Positions 20,848 through 33,800 of a stretch of 64,000 bases of DNA are shown in pieces. The DNA is taken from the NCBI GenBank assembly GCA_030435675.1, contig CM059625.1, forward strand, positions 11,718,001-11,782,000, in the 5' to 3' direction. Each line of letters begins with the position of its first letter. The first letter of the stretch is position 1. Made by a program: the position numbers and the translations under genes. Below the pieces are notes generated by a model, which did no database searches, had not been told where the DNA came from, and saw only the letters and a program-made list of their open reading frames with translations. Source of the DNA: Steinernema hermaphroditum (taxonomy: Eukaryota > Nematoda > Chromadorea > Rhabditida > Steinernematidae).

Positions 20848-21117
20848 GTGTTTCAATACCGAATATTCAAATTTTGTCGAGTCAGTCGATCTTTCGCCGT
20901 TTGGATAGGCGGAGAGATCGGACTATGATCGCGATGCCGAGTGGACCTCCCGCAAAAAGAGCTTGGTAGTGCACGGGATGAGGCGAATGCGCTGGATAGC
21001 GGGAGGTCGAGTTGCCTTGAGCGATCAATGCGAGCGAGTGTGCGCGTTTCGGGCACTCCTTTTGGACACGTATTTGCCGTTATTCGAAATTTGCATTCGC
21101 CTTTTCAGTCCGATCAG

Positions 21118-22767
21118 ATGAGACTCCTGATCGCTGTGGCCGTCATGGCGGCCTGCTCGTTAGCGAACGACAACTCGGATGACCTTCTTTGGACTACGGA
21201 GGATATCGAGAGGTGGACATAATCGATTGAAAGCTAACGCCCTTTCTAATGACCTTTGCAGTGAGGACAGCATCGAAGACCATCTGAACAAGGAAACGCC
21301 CTTTTTAATCTACACATTCAAAGATTTTAGCGTGGCTCTGTTTGAACAGTATAATTCTGATCGAAAATGGAACACAAATTTGCTAAAATCCATAAAATCT
21401 TCAAAGCAGTTTCACACTGGCGTCGTTTCCGACACGATCGAGGTGAGTACAGTTTATGGAGGTGTACGGTGCTCTGACTGTGGCGTTAAGGTGAATAAGG
21501 ACAGTGGTACTGTTGTCAAGGAAGTCAGCAGCTGGGAAGAACTGGAGGATGCGTTCGCCGCTGACATGAGCACAATTGGTGACAAGAAGTACAGTGCTCT
21601 TATTATCAAGCCCGAGTCCGTCGTCTTTGTGAAGTCAAACCACCGAGTAAAAAGAGTGTCAATCAAGACGAAACCCAGCCAAGGTGCTAGGAGAAAGCAG
21701 CCCACGTCACGACTTCGGTCGAAGTCAAGGAAGGACGAATTGGACTTCCCTATAGTTCTTCCTCCTTATCACAAAAGCGAGAAGTATCCGGTGTCCGAGG
21801 AAAATCCGGAGAACTTTGGAAACTGTCTGCTCTACCTCGAGGGCATCACCGTGATAGTTCACAAGGCTGACAGCACTCCTGGCTACGTCGCCGCCCTCAT
21901 TGGCAACAATGAAAACCACAAGTACCTGTTCGCAGATGACGACGTCCAGTGTGTCGCGACATCTCGAAAAAACACGGCGTTTGACAGCGTTCGTGGAGAG
22001 TACAGGTATTAAGAAATCACTTTCCTACATTTGTTCGCTTTTAGCTTTGATGTGACTGTGAAGGTTGCCCCGGAAGGCGTAGTGGCAGTGTACGATAAAT
22101 CTCCAATGTTCGAAGTCGTCGACTCCATCAGCTTTAAGTGAGTGTGATGACTTGAAAGATGTCCTCTTGAACTATTGTAGGTTGCTTTTCAACACAACTA
22201 GCCCTAAAACATGGGAGCTCGTAAATGTGGAACTGTCTGAAATCACAATTAATCCGGTTCAAGGAAGTTCATATGTTAACGAGGTACAGTTATTGGGATC
22301 TGGCATTGTGTCAAGGAGTCTTCTAGAAATTAACCATTGATGAAGCGGTTTCTGCAAAGCCAAAACACATGAATGTGTACAGCACTGACCCCTATGGTTA
22401 TGGCTGTTCCGACACTCAGGCAGTGTTTTATCCTGTGGAAAGTCGTTCAAGGAACAAGTACCAAGTGGGAATCGCTTTTCACAACTTCCAGGTATCCACC
22501 TAGTAGTTAAGCCAAATCAATCATAGATTCACACAGGTTGAACTGTACGGAGTGTATCGCGACGAGAAAAATGACAAAATCCGATTCTCGCAAAACGTCA
22601 ACGACTGCGTTGGCACCTTCAGCGCAGGATCTCTCATGGGAATCATCGTGGCGATTATTTTAGCGTCTATTCTCATTTTCGCTTTCTTGATGCTGAATTC
22701 TGTGCAGACGATGGATCGCTTTGACGATCCCAAACAGAAACAAATCGTCATCAATGTAAGAGAATAG
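21118..22767 (+). CDS. vha-19: V-ATPase accessory subunit Ac45 (ATP6AP1)
   Basis: At least six exons. A signal peptide (MRLLIAVAVMAACSLA) leads a luminal region with two cysteine pairs, one being VRCSDCGV. A basic stretch (ARRKQ...RSKSRKDE) precedes the conserved mature part starting LDFPIVLPPY, consistent with the furin-type processing known for Ac45. The C-terminal domain holds FDVTVKVAPEGV, YGYGCSDTQAVFYP, VELYGVYRDEKND and NDCVGTFSAGSLMGIIVAII, the transmembrane segment typical of Ac45, then a short cytosolic tail. Ac45 guides V-ATPase sorting and assembly; the nematode orthologue is VHA-19. A TTTTCAG acceptor nine bases before the ATG is a likely spliced-leader site. Confidence in identity is high; exon ends were placed by hand. 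Confidence 0.88.
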
Positions 22768-22984
22768 AATGATTGTAGGTTCTTGTGATCTCTAACTGTT
22801 TCTTAATCGCTGCTTTGTGAGCGCCAAATTAGTGTCTCTGCCGAATTGTTGTGTATGTATAAAGTAGAATCTCATTTGGAAAATTACTTTGAATTGCATG
22901 TTTAGTCAACTTGTTACAAATGAACGTGGATCGCGGTACAAACGTTTGAGAATTAACACGAACTATTTTGGCAGGGATTGGGAT

Positions 22985-23790
22985 TCAGCAATGGTGATGA
23001 TGATGATGGTGCCCAAAGAATCCGTGATGGTGATGATGTCCATGGTGGTGATGACCCTCTTCAATCACTACCACAGGCGCGGGGGCCGGTGCGTATCCGT
23101 AGCCCGTTCCACCCGTTCCGAAGGCAACTCCCCCGCCATTGTGGTGGTGAAAATGCTCGAAGTGGACCTTGGAGATTCGCACATCTCCGCGAATTCCCAA
23201 GGCAGTGATGTGATGGGGTGAAATCCTGTGGTGGAAGTGGCACACATGGTGACCGTTGGCGTGGATCGAGAAATGCGATCCATGATTTTTGATTTTGAGA
23301 TGAAAGTGATGGCCGTGGTGGAAGGGGAGGTGATGTCTCTCTTCGCGTTGCCATCGGCCGCATTCCATGGAGTTGATAACGAGAATGTGTTCTCCCATGT
23401 ACCCGAAGCGGGCGTTAAGGTGCAAGGCGATTCCTTCGCGGGTGAGAAGCTCGATGACGAAACTTCTAAAACACTTCAACTTCAAATGAATCAGTGGATA
23501 TGTATTTTATGGCGGACGTAGAAACTTTTTGTAGGCGACAAGGTTGAGCACAAATTTGTCCAATATCCGTTTTCAAATAAGGGAAAAAATTAATAATGAC
23601 AATAGGCGTTACGCATAGATATTACTTTTCATATCCATCGTTCTATACTTTATACAATTAAGAAGAATGAGACTTACTCGTGAGACCCACAGTAAGGAGT
23701 GCCGTGAATTTCGATCTTGGCATCGTGGTTGACACCACTGATGATTGGCGTGGAGAAGGGGACGGCCTTAACGGGGATTACTTTCTCCAT
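22985..23790 (-). CDS. Galectin with a histidine-rich body and poly-His tail
   Basis: Two exons (23790-23678 and 23465-22985) give 197 residues. One galectin carbohydrate-recognition domain spans about residues 8-150. The sugar-binding residues are all visible: HLNARF (H, N, R), LVINS (V, N) and WQREER (W, E, R), followed by F....HFHLKI. It should therefore bind beta-galactosides. It has no signal peptide, as usual for galectins. More than 40 of 197 residues are histidine, scattered through the second half of the domain and concentrated in a Gly/Ala/Pro-linked tail ending in runs of four, five and seven His and a final Cys. The tail looks metal-binding or pH-sensitive; that is inference. Confidence 0.87.
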
Positions 23791-25520
23791 AATAAAGAAG
23801 AAAACATACCGGGTTCTCGATGAGATGCATAGCGCTGCGCCGATTAGGAAAGGACCGAATGCGAAAATAGCGAATAGAAAATGATGACAGCCCCCGCTTT
23901 TATGTTCGTATCGTCAAAGTCTTATCAAGACAGCCGTGACGTGATCAAACAAAGCGTGATTCAGAGCCTTAAACAGAGAATGTGGGTGATCATCGTCGCT
24001 TCGATCTTCCTACTTCAGCGGGTAGAGCTATGAAACGGCCCGATCATCACCAACAGTGACTGCATTAAATAGCTTGTGTTCTGTTTGGAAAGGCACTACT
24101 GATCGACCTTATCAGGCCTTCGGCACGAGTGAATGAAGCCATAAACGAGGGCCTTCGGCAGGTTGCTGCTGCAGTTTCTCAATTCGGTGTACAAACATTA
24201 AAGGAAACAGATCTGCTGACACTTTTAGTTAAGCATGCCAGTTTTAGGGGTCGGTGTGTGTGCTTGTGTCATCGAACTGTCGGGAATCATGCATCTAGAC
24301 GGTCTACAAAGGGAGTTAGACGTCTCCCTTTGGACTGTCTCAAATGCGTTCGTTCATTGTGAGTTCATTCAGAAATGAGTTAAGTGAGCAGTCGTTCATG
24401 AACGTCGTTGCATGCGCAACGATCGCCTCGGCTGCTAGAAGGCATAGAGCACCAAGGAGCTGTAGTTTCAAGGAAGGAAGGAACTCTTCACCGCCACCCG
24501 ACTCCTCCACAGCGCCCGCTAAAGCATCGAATCCCTCTGCAACTCCGAAGGCCACCCGTCAGCCGTTCTATTGATGGGAACCCAAAGCGCTTGCCGCACA
24601 CCACCATCTCGAAGCCAAAAAATGCTTAATGAACAGCAACATTTCTGTGAAGGAAAGGTTTAGCGTGTTAAACGCCGATATCCACTAAACTAATGCTAAA
24701 TATCCCATCCGTGTAAAGAACTTTTAATTTCACATATAAATTTAACAAGAGAAAACAAGTTTTGCTTAAACTCATTGTAAAATAACAGTATTCGGGGGGA
24801 ATGGTGGTTTGGTTTGATGTACAGTATGCCGCAGTCATACTCTTTTGCAGCTTTTTTCCTTGCAAATGTTATTACATTAATTTTCAAGAACAATGTGTAA
24901 ACCTCTGAGTGGAGTCAATTGGTATTCAAAGCCGACCCATACAAACCACGTCCCTTCAAACAAATCAGGGTTGCTGTTGTAAAACGCCTTCGGTTTTGTA
25001 CGTATGTAGGCTCTCTGTTGTCCTCAAAGAGTTGCGGATTTTGGAGAGGTTTTATTGAACTATTCAAAGGCGTGTCGTTGAGTTCGAGCAAACTTTCCCG
25101 CTTTGCATGCAAGACCGCTTAGTCGGTGCAGACATGAGTGTTCAAACAGTTTTGTTCATATGTACAAAAATGACGGAATATACAATATTTCTTCGATGAT
25201 AATACATATGCGGATGTTTACCAGTTGCACGGGTTATTAGAATCATTTGGCGATGTGAGGATTGAGACAAGGAGATGATCCACTTGCGTGGCTACACGGC
25301 CGAACGGGTAACAGCGGGGAGAGGGGAGGGACTCGTACGGAATCTTAAGAAAGTAGAGAGAGACAGGTGGAATACACGTATAGCGGAGGAGAGAAGGATG
25401 TTTGAGTAGAGTGAAAGCTTTGAGTTTGTCAATGCGAGTAAAAGCTGAGAACGAGATGCTTATGCACAGGAGAGATTGAGGACGGAGTTCTGAAAAATTC
25501 TGCGAGCGTTCTTGTCGCGA
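23791..25520. other. Intergenic region between galectin 5' end and TPRA1 3' end
   Basis: About 1.7 kb. No supported gene. The phrase GGCCTTCGGCA occurs twice within 50 bases near 24115-24165. Open frames on both strands are short and lack splice context. The galectin promoter should lie at the left end and the TPRA1 3' UTR at the right. Confidence 0.45.
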
Positions 25521-27856
25521 CTAATGATAGTGGTGCCGCCGTTCCCAAGAACGATAGGCTTCTGGAGAGACCTCGCTGGCGAAATGCAGCTTCCCATCGG
25601 CGCCGAGTCCTCGCAGGTGGCGGTGAGCGCCGTTAGCCCCCGCACTGCTAGAGGCCGCTGAGCTGGTCTTGATGTCGCTAGAAGCCATGCTCATGTCACT
25701 GACGTCGAAATGGATCTGATCGGAGTCGATGTGTGTGGTGACCGTCGATTCCGGGGTCGACATCATCAAGGGTACGCTGTAGGTGAATGGATCCGTGAGG
25801 TCCTGATTGTAGTCGTATTCGCCGTAGTTCATGCGGCTCCGACTAATGCGATCGACATCGAAGAGGTCGTCGTAGGAGGGCGAAGTGAGTCCCGAGAAGC
25901 GAGGGTAATAGATGGTCGTGTCCGGGAGGTCGCCTCCCTCATCCTTCTGTTGATGATAAGAGAAGAGGGGACCACCGCCATGCGTCGACTTCCCGCTACA
26001 ACGTCTTTGATCATTTCTTTTGCCATCTGAGTCATCGGAGTTACCTTATGGACCTGCGGAGGAACACAAAGTAAACAATGGGCGTGTACAAGGTGAAGTA
26101 GACGAAACTGGTCAGGTCGGCAATGCTGCAATCGATCCTTATTTGCTCGCGACTCGTTCCTCGTTCCACTTACCACATGCCATCCGGACAGTCCACATAG
26201 ATCAAAGCGGCACCGACTGTTTGAAGGATGTTCAAGAGGGCGAGACAGAAACAATAGATGTAGAACGAGAATTTCCCTAAAGCAACCGTTTTTTCAGTCC
26301 AGTCATCTATCGTCTTTATCATATCAACGTGTTTGTTTTAAGTGATTCACTTACGTGGAAGGGTTCCCCATCGCCGACAACAAGTCAGTGGCAAGATGCA
26401 TGCAATCGAGTAAATCTGCAAAAGCGCTTATGCATAAATCGCTCATTATTGCCGTTCCTACCAGAGCAAACAGAGCCGATGACGCCATCCAAAACGTCAT
26501 ACCTCCATGAGCGTACAGGTTGAATGACTCATTCACGATGAAATGCTAAAGTGTGGACTTTAAAACTGGGAAGAGTTATTCATACACTAAGCTCGTATTA
26601 GCTAACGCATGCTTTGCCCTTCTCACTAAAACTAACTCGTAGAGTTCCCTCAGGGCTTGTTCACAATTCGGTGAGAAGCAACAAAAGTGCATGAATTAGA
26701 CGATGAAAAAGTACTTTTACTTTCTACTGCAGTGTTAGATGAACGAAAACAAGCACAACGGTGACCTAGTCTTTGATTTTCCGTCTTGTCACCACTTTGG
26801 TCACGCAAACAAGTTCGCTCTCTGATACCACGAAAGGAAGATGGGACCGTGATCGTCTGTTTTCGTTCTTCTTTTTGCAGAGAAGAGACATGTTTTTTAG
26901 TAATGGCGTTCTTTGATTCTGACCGGAAATGCACAATTTGTGGAGTAAATGTTTTTAACGCTTTGCTACTTTGCTTTCCGTGCATGAAACTTACGTGATC
27001 AAAGAACTTGAATTCCAAAACGGACTGCAAAAGGGCGTGCAGAAGGCTGAATAGAACCGTTACAATAAGGGCTCTGCGGATGCTGGAACCGCTGTCCAGG
27101 TGGCCTAAATCTCTATTTCAGCTCTGTTGTTTGTGCACAATGTCATACCAAAAAGAAGTCCAAAAGACAACACGCAGAGCTCCGCGGAGAGGAGGAAGAA
27201 TTTGAGAACGAGCCATAGGACCTGTCAATGAAATCAGTGAACTGATGGATTGCTCGACGACGAATTACTTTGTCGATAATTTCGCCTATTTGATGTGTTG
27301 CGCTTATTGACATCGAGACAAGACACCGGGTGATGTTGAGAAGAGTTGTGACGTACACCTAAAATTCGCCGAGAAAAGGCTTAAATCGCGTTATCAACTT
27401 GAGGTCTACCAGTAGGAAGAAGGCGCAGAATACGGGACTTCGTGACTGTTTTAACTTTTGACGTATTTGTCCGAGTTTTACCAGTAGAAAAAGCAGGAAA
27501 AGGAGATTGGGAACGAGTATTATTGTGTCCCAATAGCGAACACTAAAATTGCCGTTGTTCTCGGGCACTACTGAGGAAACGTACTCTAGGAAGGGAAGTC
27601 GGGCGATGAGTATCTGCTTGCAGAAGTGACGGATGTCTTTGTGCGTACCCCAGCTGATCAGAGGCGTCTGCGTAGTCGACTCATTTCCCGCTGCCAGCCA
27701 GGTCAACTCTTCGTGGCTGAGGGGATCCGATGAGGTTGGACTACTAAACAGGCTCACAGAGGTGCCGTTAAGGTCGTCAGGGAAGTTGTCGAGAAACGAG
27801 GGCAACCGGGGATGCCCCAGACTCGTACTCGGATTGTCCGGGTGTAGCACCGACAT
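25521..27856 (-). CDS. tpra-1: TPRA1 (GPR175) seven-transmembrane protein
   Basis: Several exons on the minus strand. The first long exon contains FSVRYWDTIILVPNLLFLLF, matching the conserved RYWD...PNVLFL start of TPRA1. Later exons supply VTTLLNITRCLVSMSIS, WLVLKFFLLSAELCVLSFGL, HLDSGSSIRRALI, ESFNLYAHGGMTFWMAS (family YGHGG..FW), FSFYIYCFCLALLNILQTVG and TPMTQMAKEMIKD. The tail is Ser-rich and ends WERRHHYH. TPRA1 is a conserved membrane protein linked to Hedgehog signalling in vertebrates, with no known ligand. The start is placed at the first ATG (27856) downstream of a TTGCAG acceptor; in-frame codons further upstream exist. The intron between MIKD and KDEGGDLP was placed by phase. Upstream lies a very long gene-free stretch. 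Confidence 0.82.
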
Positions 27857-30800
27857 TGCGTTCCACACGCAGAGGTGCTCGCTGAGACGATCTCTTCTCG
27901 AAGAGGAGGATTTGGTCTGCAACGATGGTCACGATGCTCAGGTGCTCCTCGGAAGGCACGCAGGCACGGAACGCGTAATGCGATAAGGATGTACGTTTGA
28001 GCGGCGATCGGTGAGTTTTTGAAATGGCAAAGTCAACAAATTGCCAACTAATCGCGAATAGCATCAACAGACACATAGCAGAGCGGTGGGCCGAAGGAGC
28101 GCATGGACGAGGGGAGTTGCTCGATGAGTGATAAAAAATAAATACGGCAGGAATCCCGCCAGTTCAGCTACGCTCGCGAATGCCACCAGGCTGCCGCGCG
28201 AGAGGCACTGCAGCTGCCATACTAAGAAATACAGCTCAGATACAGCCGTCGTTTATTTGCATATGTAAATAGAGAGGTACACACTCGCTTTTTGAATGCG
28301 TCCAGTTTTGGTGGCACTGTCGCGAAGGCGACAATAGCCACGCTCGGAGAAGGAGGGAACCAAGGTGAGCGCAACTCGGCGACGCTTTCGTTGCGCGCCG
28401 CGCGTTTCCTCTAAGAAACGGGATCGGAAAGCCGGAAAAGAAGGAGGAAAAGAACATGTAGGATTGAAAGTAATTAAAAGGAGAGCTTATGGATGTGGAG
28501 GAGGCGAATGCCAAAAGCGTGTTAGCATTAAAGTTCGCCCAGAGAGAAGAAAACAGCAAACAGCTGATGCCCATTATTGACACATGGGACCGGGGCAAAG
28601 AAAACAAATAGCAAGACGTTGCTTTCCTGGAGACCGGCGTGGAGGCGGCGATTCCGAGCTGAAGCACCGATCACGCGATCACTGGCGTTTTCGGTCTCAG
28701 CGGCGCTTGACCACCGCCCCTGACAGAGCGACGGAAAACAGCAATTCATTAGCAAATTGACCACTTTCACGCCTCTTTCCCACCGCATTATTCTTCATCG
28801 TCATCGTTTGGGAAGACGTCGAAAGAGATCGGGCGAACGAAGGATGGGCGGACTATCTATACCTCTTGGGGCAGCCGACAGGTGACATGACACACACACA
28901 TAACATGAAGACATGAGTGCGGCCCTCGCTCTCGTACTTCGTTCCGTTGGAGCACTCGAAGTCGGCGCCGCAAAGGGTTGTCAATTGGCACCCATTCTAG
29001 ACTGGCAATGCCATTTCCAGTGGATAACCATTGAAAGAGGAGTAATTAATAATTACACTAGTTTAAATGTGCAGATGGTCGTTCAAGCGGAGCGGCGCGC
29101 AGAGGCTTAAAAAGTGCAATTTGTCATCGAAGTAGCCTTTGGTGCGACACATAAGCATGGAAACGGCTTAAGTTCTCAGCCTTGGCGACTGTCTTAGGCG
29201 TTATGAGTAGCTGACTTAACGAAGTAAAGGGCTCTGCAGAATCGCGATGACCGCTGTTCGCCCTTTGCGCGCGCCCCCGAAACCTGTTGCTGTGGTGCTA
29301 ATCCCGTTTTTGATAATGCTCGCAGATGACGAAATAACAAATAGAATTTTAGCTCCCAGTTACATGCGCCGCGAAAATTTATGCGAGGGTGAGGGCCGAT
29401 GACTCCTCTGGACGGAAACGACCGAAGCGGCGCCGAGAAGGTCAGCGGCGATGCCCATCGGTCGACAACCACTCGCGGCCCCATCGATCATCGTTCACAC
29501 CTCCAATGGCCAACATTTCGAAGTCTAAAAGACAAAATGCTGTGAAGTCAGAAACGAAATGTCGATGCAAATTAGCTATCGGCAAATCCTCGACGAATTT
29601 CACCACCATTTCCTTCTAGCCGAGCGTTCACCGAGACACAAGAAATACGGAAGAGAACAGGAACACGTCATTCGAGGAGATCAATAGACGTGCCATGGAG
29701 ATGAGGAGGGCAAAACTATACATCGCAAAGTGTGCAGGGTGAGGGCGAAAATGTGAAAATAAGGAAGTCGCTTTCGTTCTTAGCAGAAGGCGATGGGAAG
29801 CAAGCGAAAATCCAGCCATAAAATTGCCGACAATAAGAACCTCCAAACAATTCAGCGCTCCGCGGGCGATTCTGGAGACTCACAAGCAACGAGAACAGAC
29901 GAATAAGGCAGCAATACCTTCACCGCGACCACTGTCTAGCTGCAGCAATTACTTCTTATCCGTCAAAACAAATTAGTAAACGGGAATAATTAAAAAATGT
30001 CTGAAAAATTTACTCCGCGCTTCATCACACGATGAAAGTGCGTTTTCGGATTTCATTTTCATATGACTTTTACGCGGGCTAAGTTTGAAAATCGAAACTC
30101 TTCGCAACTCTAGAAAAACTTCTCCTCATCACCAAGGAAACATTTTCAGGGAAGACGTCATCTGGAAACATGCGAAGTGAGAATGTTTTCGAGAAGTTAT
30201 GAAGGGGTTGTTTCGAAACAGTTACCGTATTCCACTTAGCAAATTAGAAGTCGTCCGTGCGTGCGACATTTGCATCGAGAAGCTGTTCAGTAATTTATGA
30301 ACAACACTTCGGAGTGAGTGAAACAGGATTTTGTTTCGTGTGAAAACTACGGACGCAACTATTATGATTAAAGTTCCAAAGCGACACACTGACTCGGTAG
30401 AGGGCTTCGTGATACTTTCTTCGTAAAGGAAATGCTCCGCTGACGTCAGCGTTTGATCGGTCATCTTCCTGGTTAAAGATGAAAAACATGGGAGACTCAA
30501 GCGCTGCTCGAGATAAGATCCAGCAATGCTCGGCATCGCTGGATAGCAGGTGAGATATGAGCCCCCGCAACTCCCTCAAGAGAGCTTATTCCTTTGTGAC
30601 AACTTTCCGCCGGTGGCGGTGTGATCAAGGGGCAGCCGATTCTTTTACCGTTTAAATTTGCAAACCATAAACAGACGCTGTTTATGTGGGACTGGAGTGT
30701 TCACTTTCGCGGGCACTTTTTGGAAGCAGTGTCCGAAACGTCTGCTACGAGAGCACTCTTTGAGAAATGGGGTTCGTAGCTGGAAAGTCAAAAACTGCAA

Positions 30801-33800
30801 CCGCCAGCAAGTTGTTTTTTAAGTGATTTGCACGGAGACACGACAAGGTGAGATAAGATTTATGCTTTTGCGATTTAGGCCTCAACGTTTCAAACGCAGG
30901 TTCAACGGATTTTTGTTTACGATTGGGGCCTTATTTAGCATTCTATGATCACTAGAGAGAACCATTCGGAGCGACGATTACGAATTAGAATTAAAAGCCA
31001 AAAAACTAAACGATCGGAAAGTAAAAGAAGTACTATAGGCTTACTCGAGTAAAACGGGAACATTATGTAGTGCAGACCAGCCGAAAAAGACAATTAATCA
31101 ACTGCGCCACGTGACTTAGACTCGAAAGACAGCCGGGTGATCGGGCGATTGCCAAAATTACCGCTCTTCTGGTACGGACACCGGCTGCTGCTCAGTATAA
31201 TGTTTGGTCGGCGAGCGCGTCACGCCACTCAAATTGAACACTCGGACGAGCAGAAATTGTCTGGTCACTTGAGACGCGCCCTCTGGGCAGGTTCGACTAT
31301 GCGTATCGCGGCCGCTGCAGGAACGATCAGATCGCATGGCGAATTGTTATCCCGGCTGACAAAAGGATAAAAGGTGGAGAGCGCGCGAAACGTGGCGAGA
31401 AGCCTCGCTGACAGAAGAAGTTCGTTGGAGAGGGCGTGCGCTGCAGTGATGTCAACTGAGGCGGAGTGCGTTTCTCCCCTCTTAGAGCACTGCGTTGACG
31501 TGTTCACTTAAAGGATAAGTTTCCTCGGCCGATTGAGATGAAGCCGCTTAGTTTTTTTTCCGCACCTTCAGCAAATAAACCTGGGCGAGACCACCTCGGA
31601 GACCGTTTACGAAGCCTGACTCATGTCGCCAACACAAGTACTTTGTTTTAGTGCCGTGTGCCCGTGGTGTATGGCTACAATTCGGGGGTCGCTGACTCTA
31701 CGAGTCCCGCGTGCGCAAAGCCGGGAGCGCTATATTTTTGGGGAGCACCACATATCGAACATACACATATACACTCGCAGAAGAGTCAAAAACACACTGG
31801 GATGGGGAGTGGATGCCGCCAAACGAACTCCGAACTATCATTAAATTGTGGCTGAAAATTGCATAAATTTAATTCAAGGTCATGCCACACCCTCCCTAAT
31901 TGGCGTTCGGACGGCGGGCGCGAGACTGGCAGGTCGGCTTCAGTGCAAGCACGTAAGTAAACTGCAAAGTAGTCCACTCGAGTCGGTGGAGGGTGTTGAG
32001 AGTGCACGGAAAAAATGGAGTTCGCCGGCTGAGGGATGAAAGAGGTCGAAGGAGAACTGTACACTCGATCAGGTGAGAGGGGCACAGAATCGAAAGGATT
32101 CTGCATTTTACGGAAGGGCCGTTCGAACTCTGCGGCAATCGCATTGTATGTGCATTCACGAACACAACGTATTAAGCGATGGCGCAACTAATCCTCACAA
32201 AAGGGTGAATACGTCCATTTTGTCTCGTGGGTCTACGATCTATTTCATCTCAAAAACCGCTCACTGACTCACCGCTTATTGTTGTTCCACGAAGAATGTC
32301 CCTACAGCGCGTTTCCCAACAAGTTTCTCCCAAGGATAATCAATTGACATTCGGAAAATTGGGATTTAACTGCGCAACGGGCGAAAAAAAAACAAATCTA
32401 ATCATTCGAACGCGTAGCCCAACACTTCAGCCTCGCCAATTCCCGGAATCGAATTGAGACGCATTGAAGAGTAATTGAATTGTTTAACACGTCGATGACT
32501 AGGCGGAAAGGGCCGAAGACTGCTGGAGATTAGCACGAGTGTGGCACGGTCTTGTAGGTGGCAAAAAAGGGAGCGACGCTCGACACATTAGGGTTGTCGG
32601 TTCAACATTAGATGAATGTGAAACATTTCTATATGTAGAGAAGTTGAAAAAGAGACGTAATTTGGTCGTCCGCTGCGTTTCTAAGTGTTTTTGCTAAAAG
32701 GCTTGCTAAAAGGGGGAGGCAATTGGCAATCGGCTTTGATATGGAGACAACGGGTTGTTGTCTGGCGATCGGGTATTTACTCAAGCTGTAATTTGCATAC
32801 GACCTCTCGGTGTTGACAGGAATAAACCGTAAAATGTAAACAGACTGAAGATGAAAGAGAAGGGAACGAAACGATAGAGGCTTTCAACGACATGGCGCCA
32901 CAAATCGCTCGAATCAGTGGGTGTTTGCCGCCAGATATGCAAATCGTACGTCAAACGATGAGAAAACGGACGATGTTCTTCACCTTTTCGAAATTTCAAC
33001 TGAAAACGCGTGAGAAACCGCGCCGTCAAAACATAAAACCGCCGGAAGAAGCTGTCAGAGTCCTGTAAACACAGGAAACGCGATGGAATACGGAAACCGT
33101 ACGGAAAAAAGGAGTTCGCGGCATTCGTGACACCAACGAATTCATGTACTATATAGGGCTAGCTCAAACACTACTCTGGAGGGCTAAGGGATCGAGCAAA
33201 ATGGAGAGACATGCACTCGGCGGAGAGAAATTCGAAAACTTTAATTAAAGCGTTTGTGCTCCCAAACGGACGATGTGACAAAAAAAGTGAATCACATAGC
33301 CGAATAAAAACAAAGAGGGACAGACGAATTCGGGCGCGTTTATGTTTTATTCATGTATAACGTCTTCGAGCGACAAAAGATGATCGAATGCATAACAAAC
33401 CACCCTCTTAGGCTTATTAACAATTTTCATTTGGTGAAAATGGACGCTTTTGTGAAAAGTGCACAAGCACTCGGGACACGAAAGAAATGTATTACACGCG
33501 GTGGACTAGGCTTGAAGCGTCGAGTAGGCACTTTCGAGGTATCGAGCCAAGAGGGGTCCGTTTTATGGCGCTTTTATTTGTTGAGGCCGATGACAACTTC
33601 GAACGGGAGTGCTAATTAATAATGCCAGCTGCTATGAAAACTAACCGTATACATTTATGAAATCCATAATTGCCTTTAGTCCGAATCGGAGTCGAAGAGA
33701 AACCGAGTTCAGGGTATGGATAAACATACTCTCGCACCCTTTTCATCGATTATGATTTTCTAGAAAAGATCGAATCCATTGAGAGCCTAACAAATAGATA

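Noticed and set aside
24110..24165. GGCACGAG beside GGCCTTCGGCA repeats, reminiscent of a cDNA library adapter
   Set aside because: No EcoRI linker context and the flanks are ordinary genomic sequence; most likely chance.
28236..28667. 143-codon minus-strand frame upstream of TPRA1
   Set aside because: Ser/Phe/Leu-rich low-complexity frame without a family match or splice sites.
31786..32187. 133-codon minus-strand frame in the gene-free block
   Set aside because: No motif, and an overlapping frame of similar length exists on the same strand; composition looks random.
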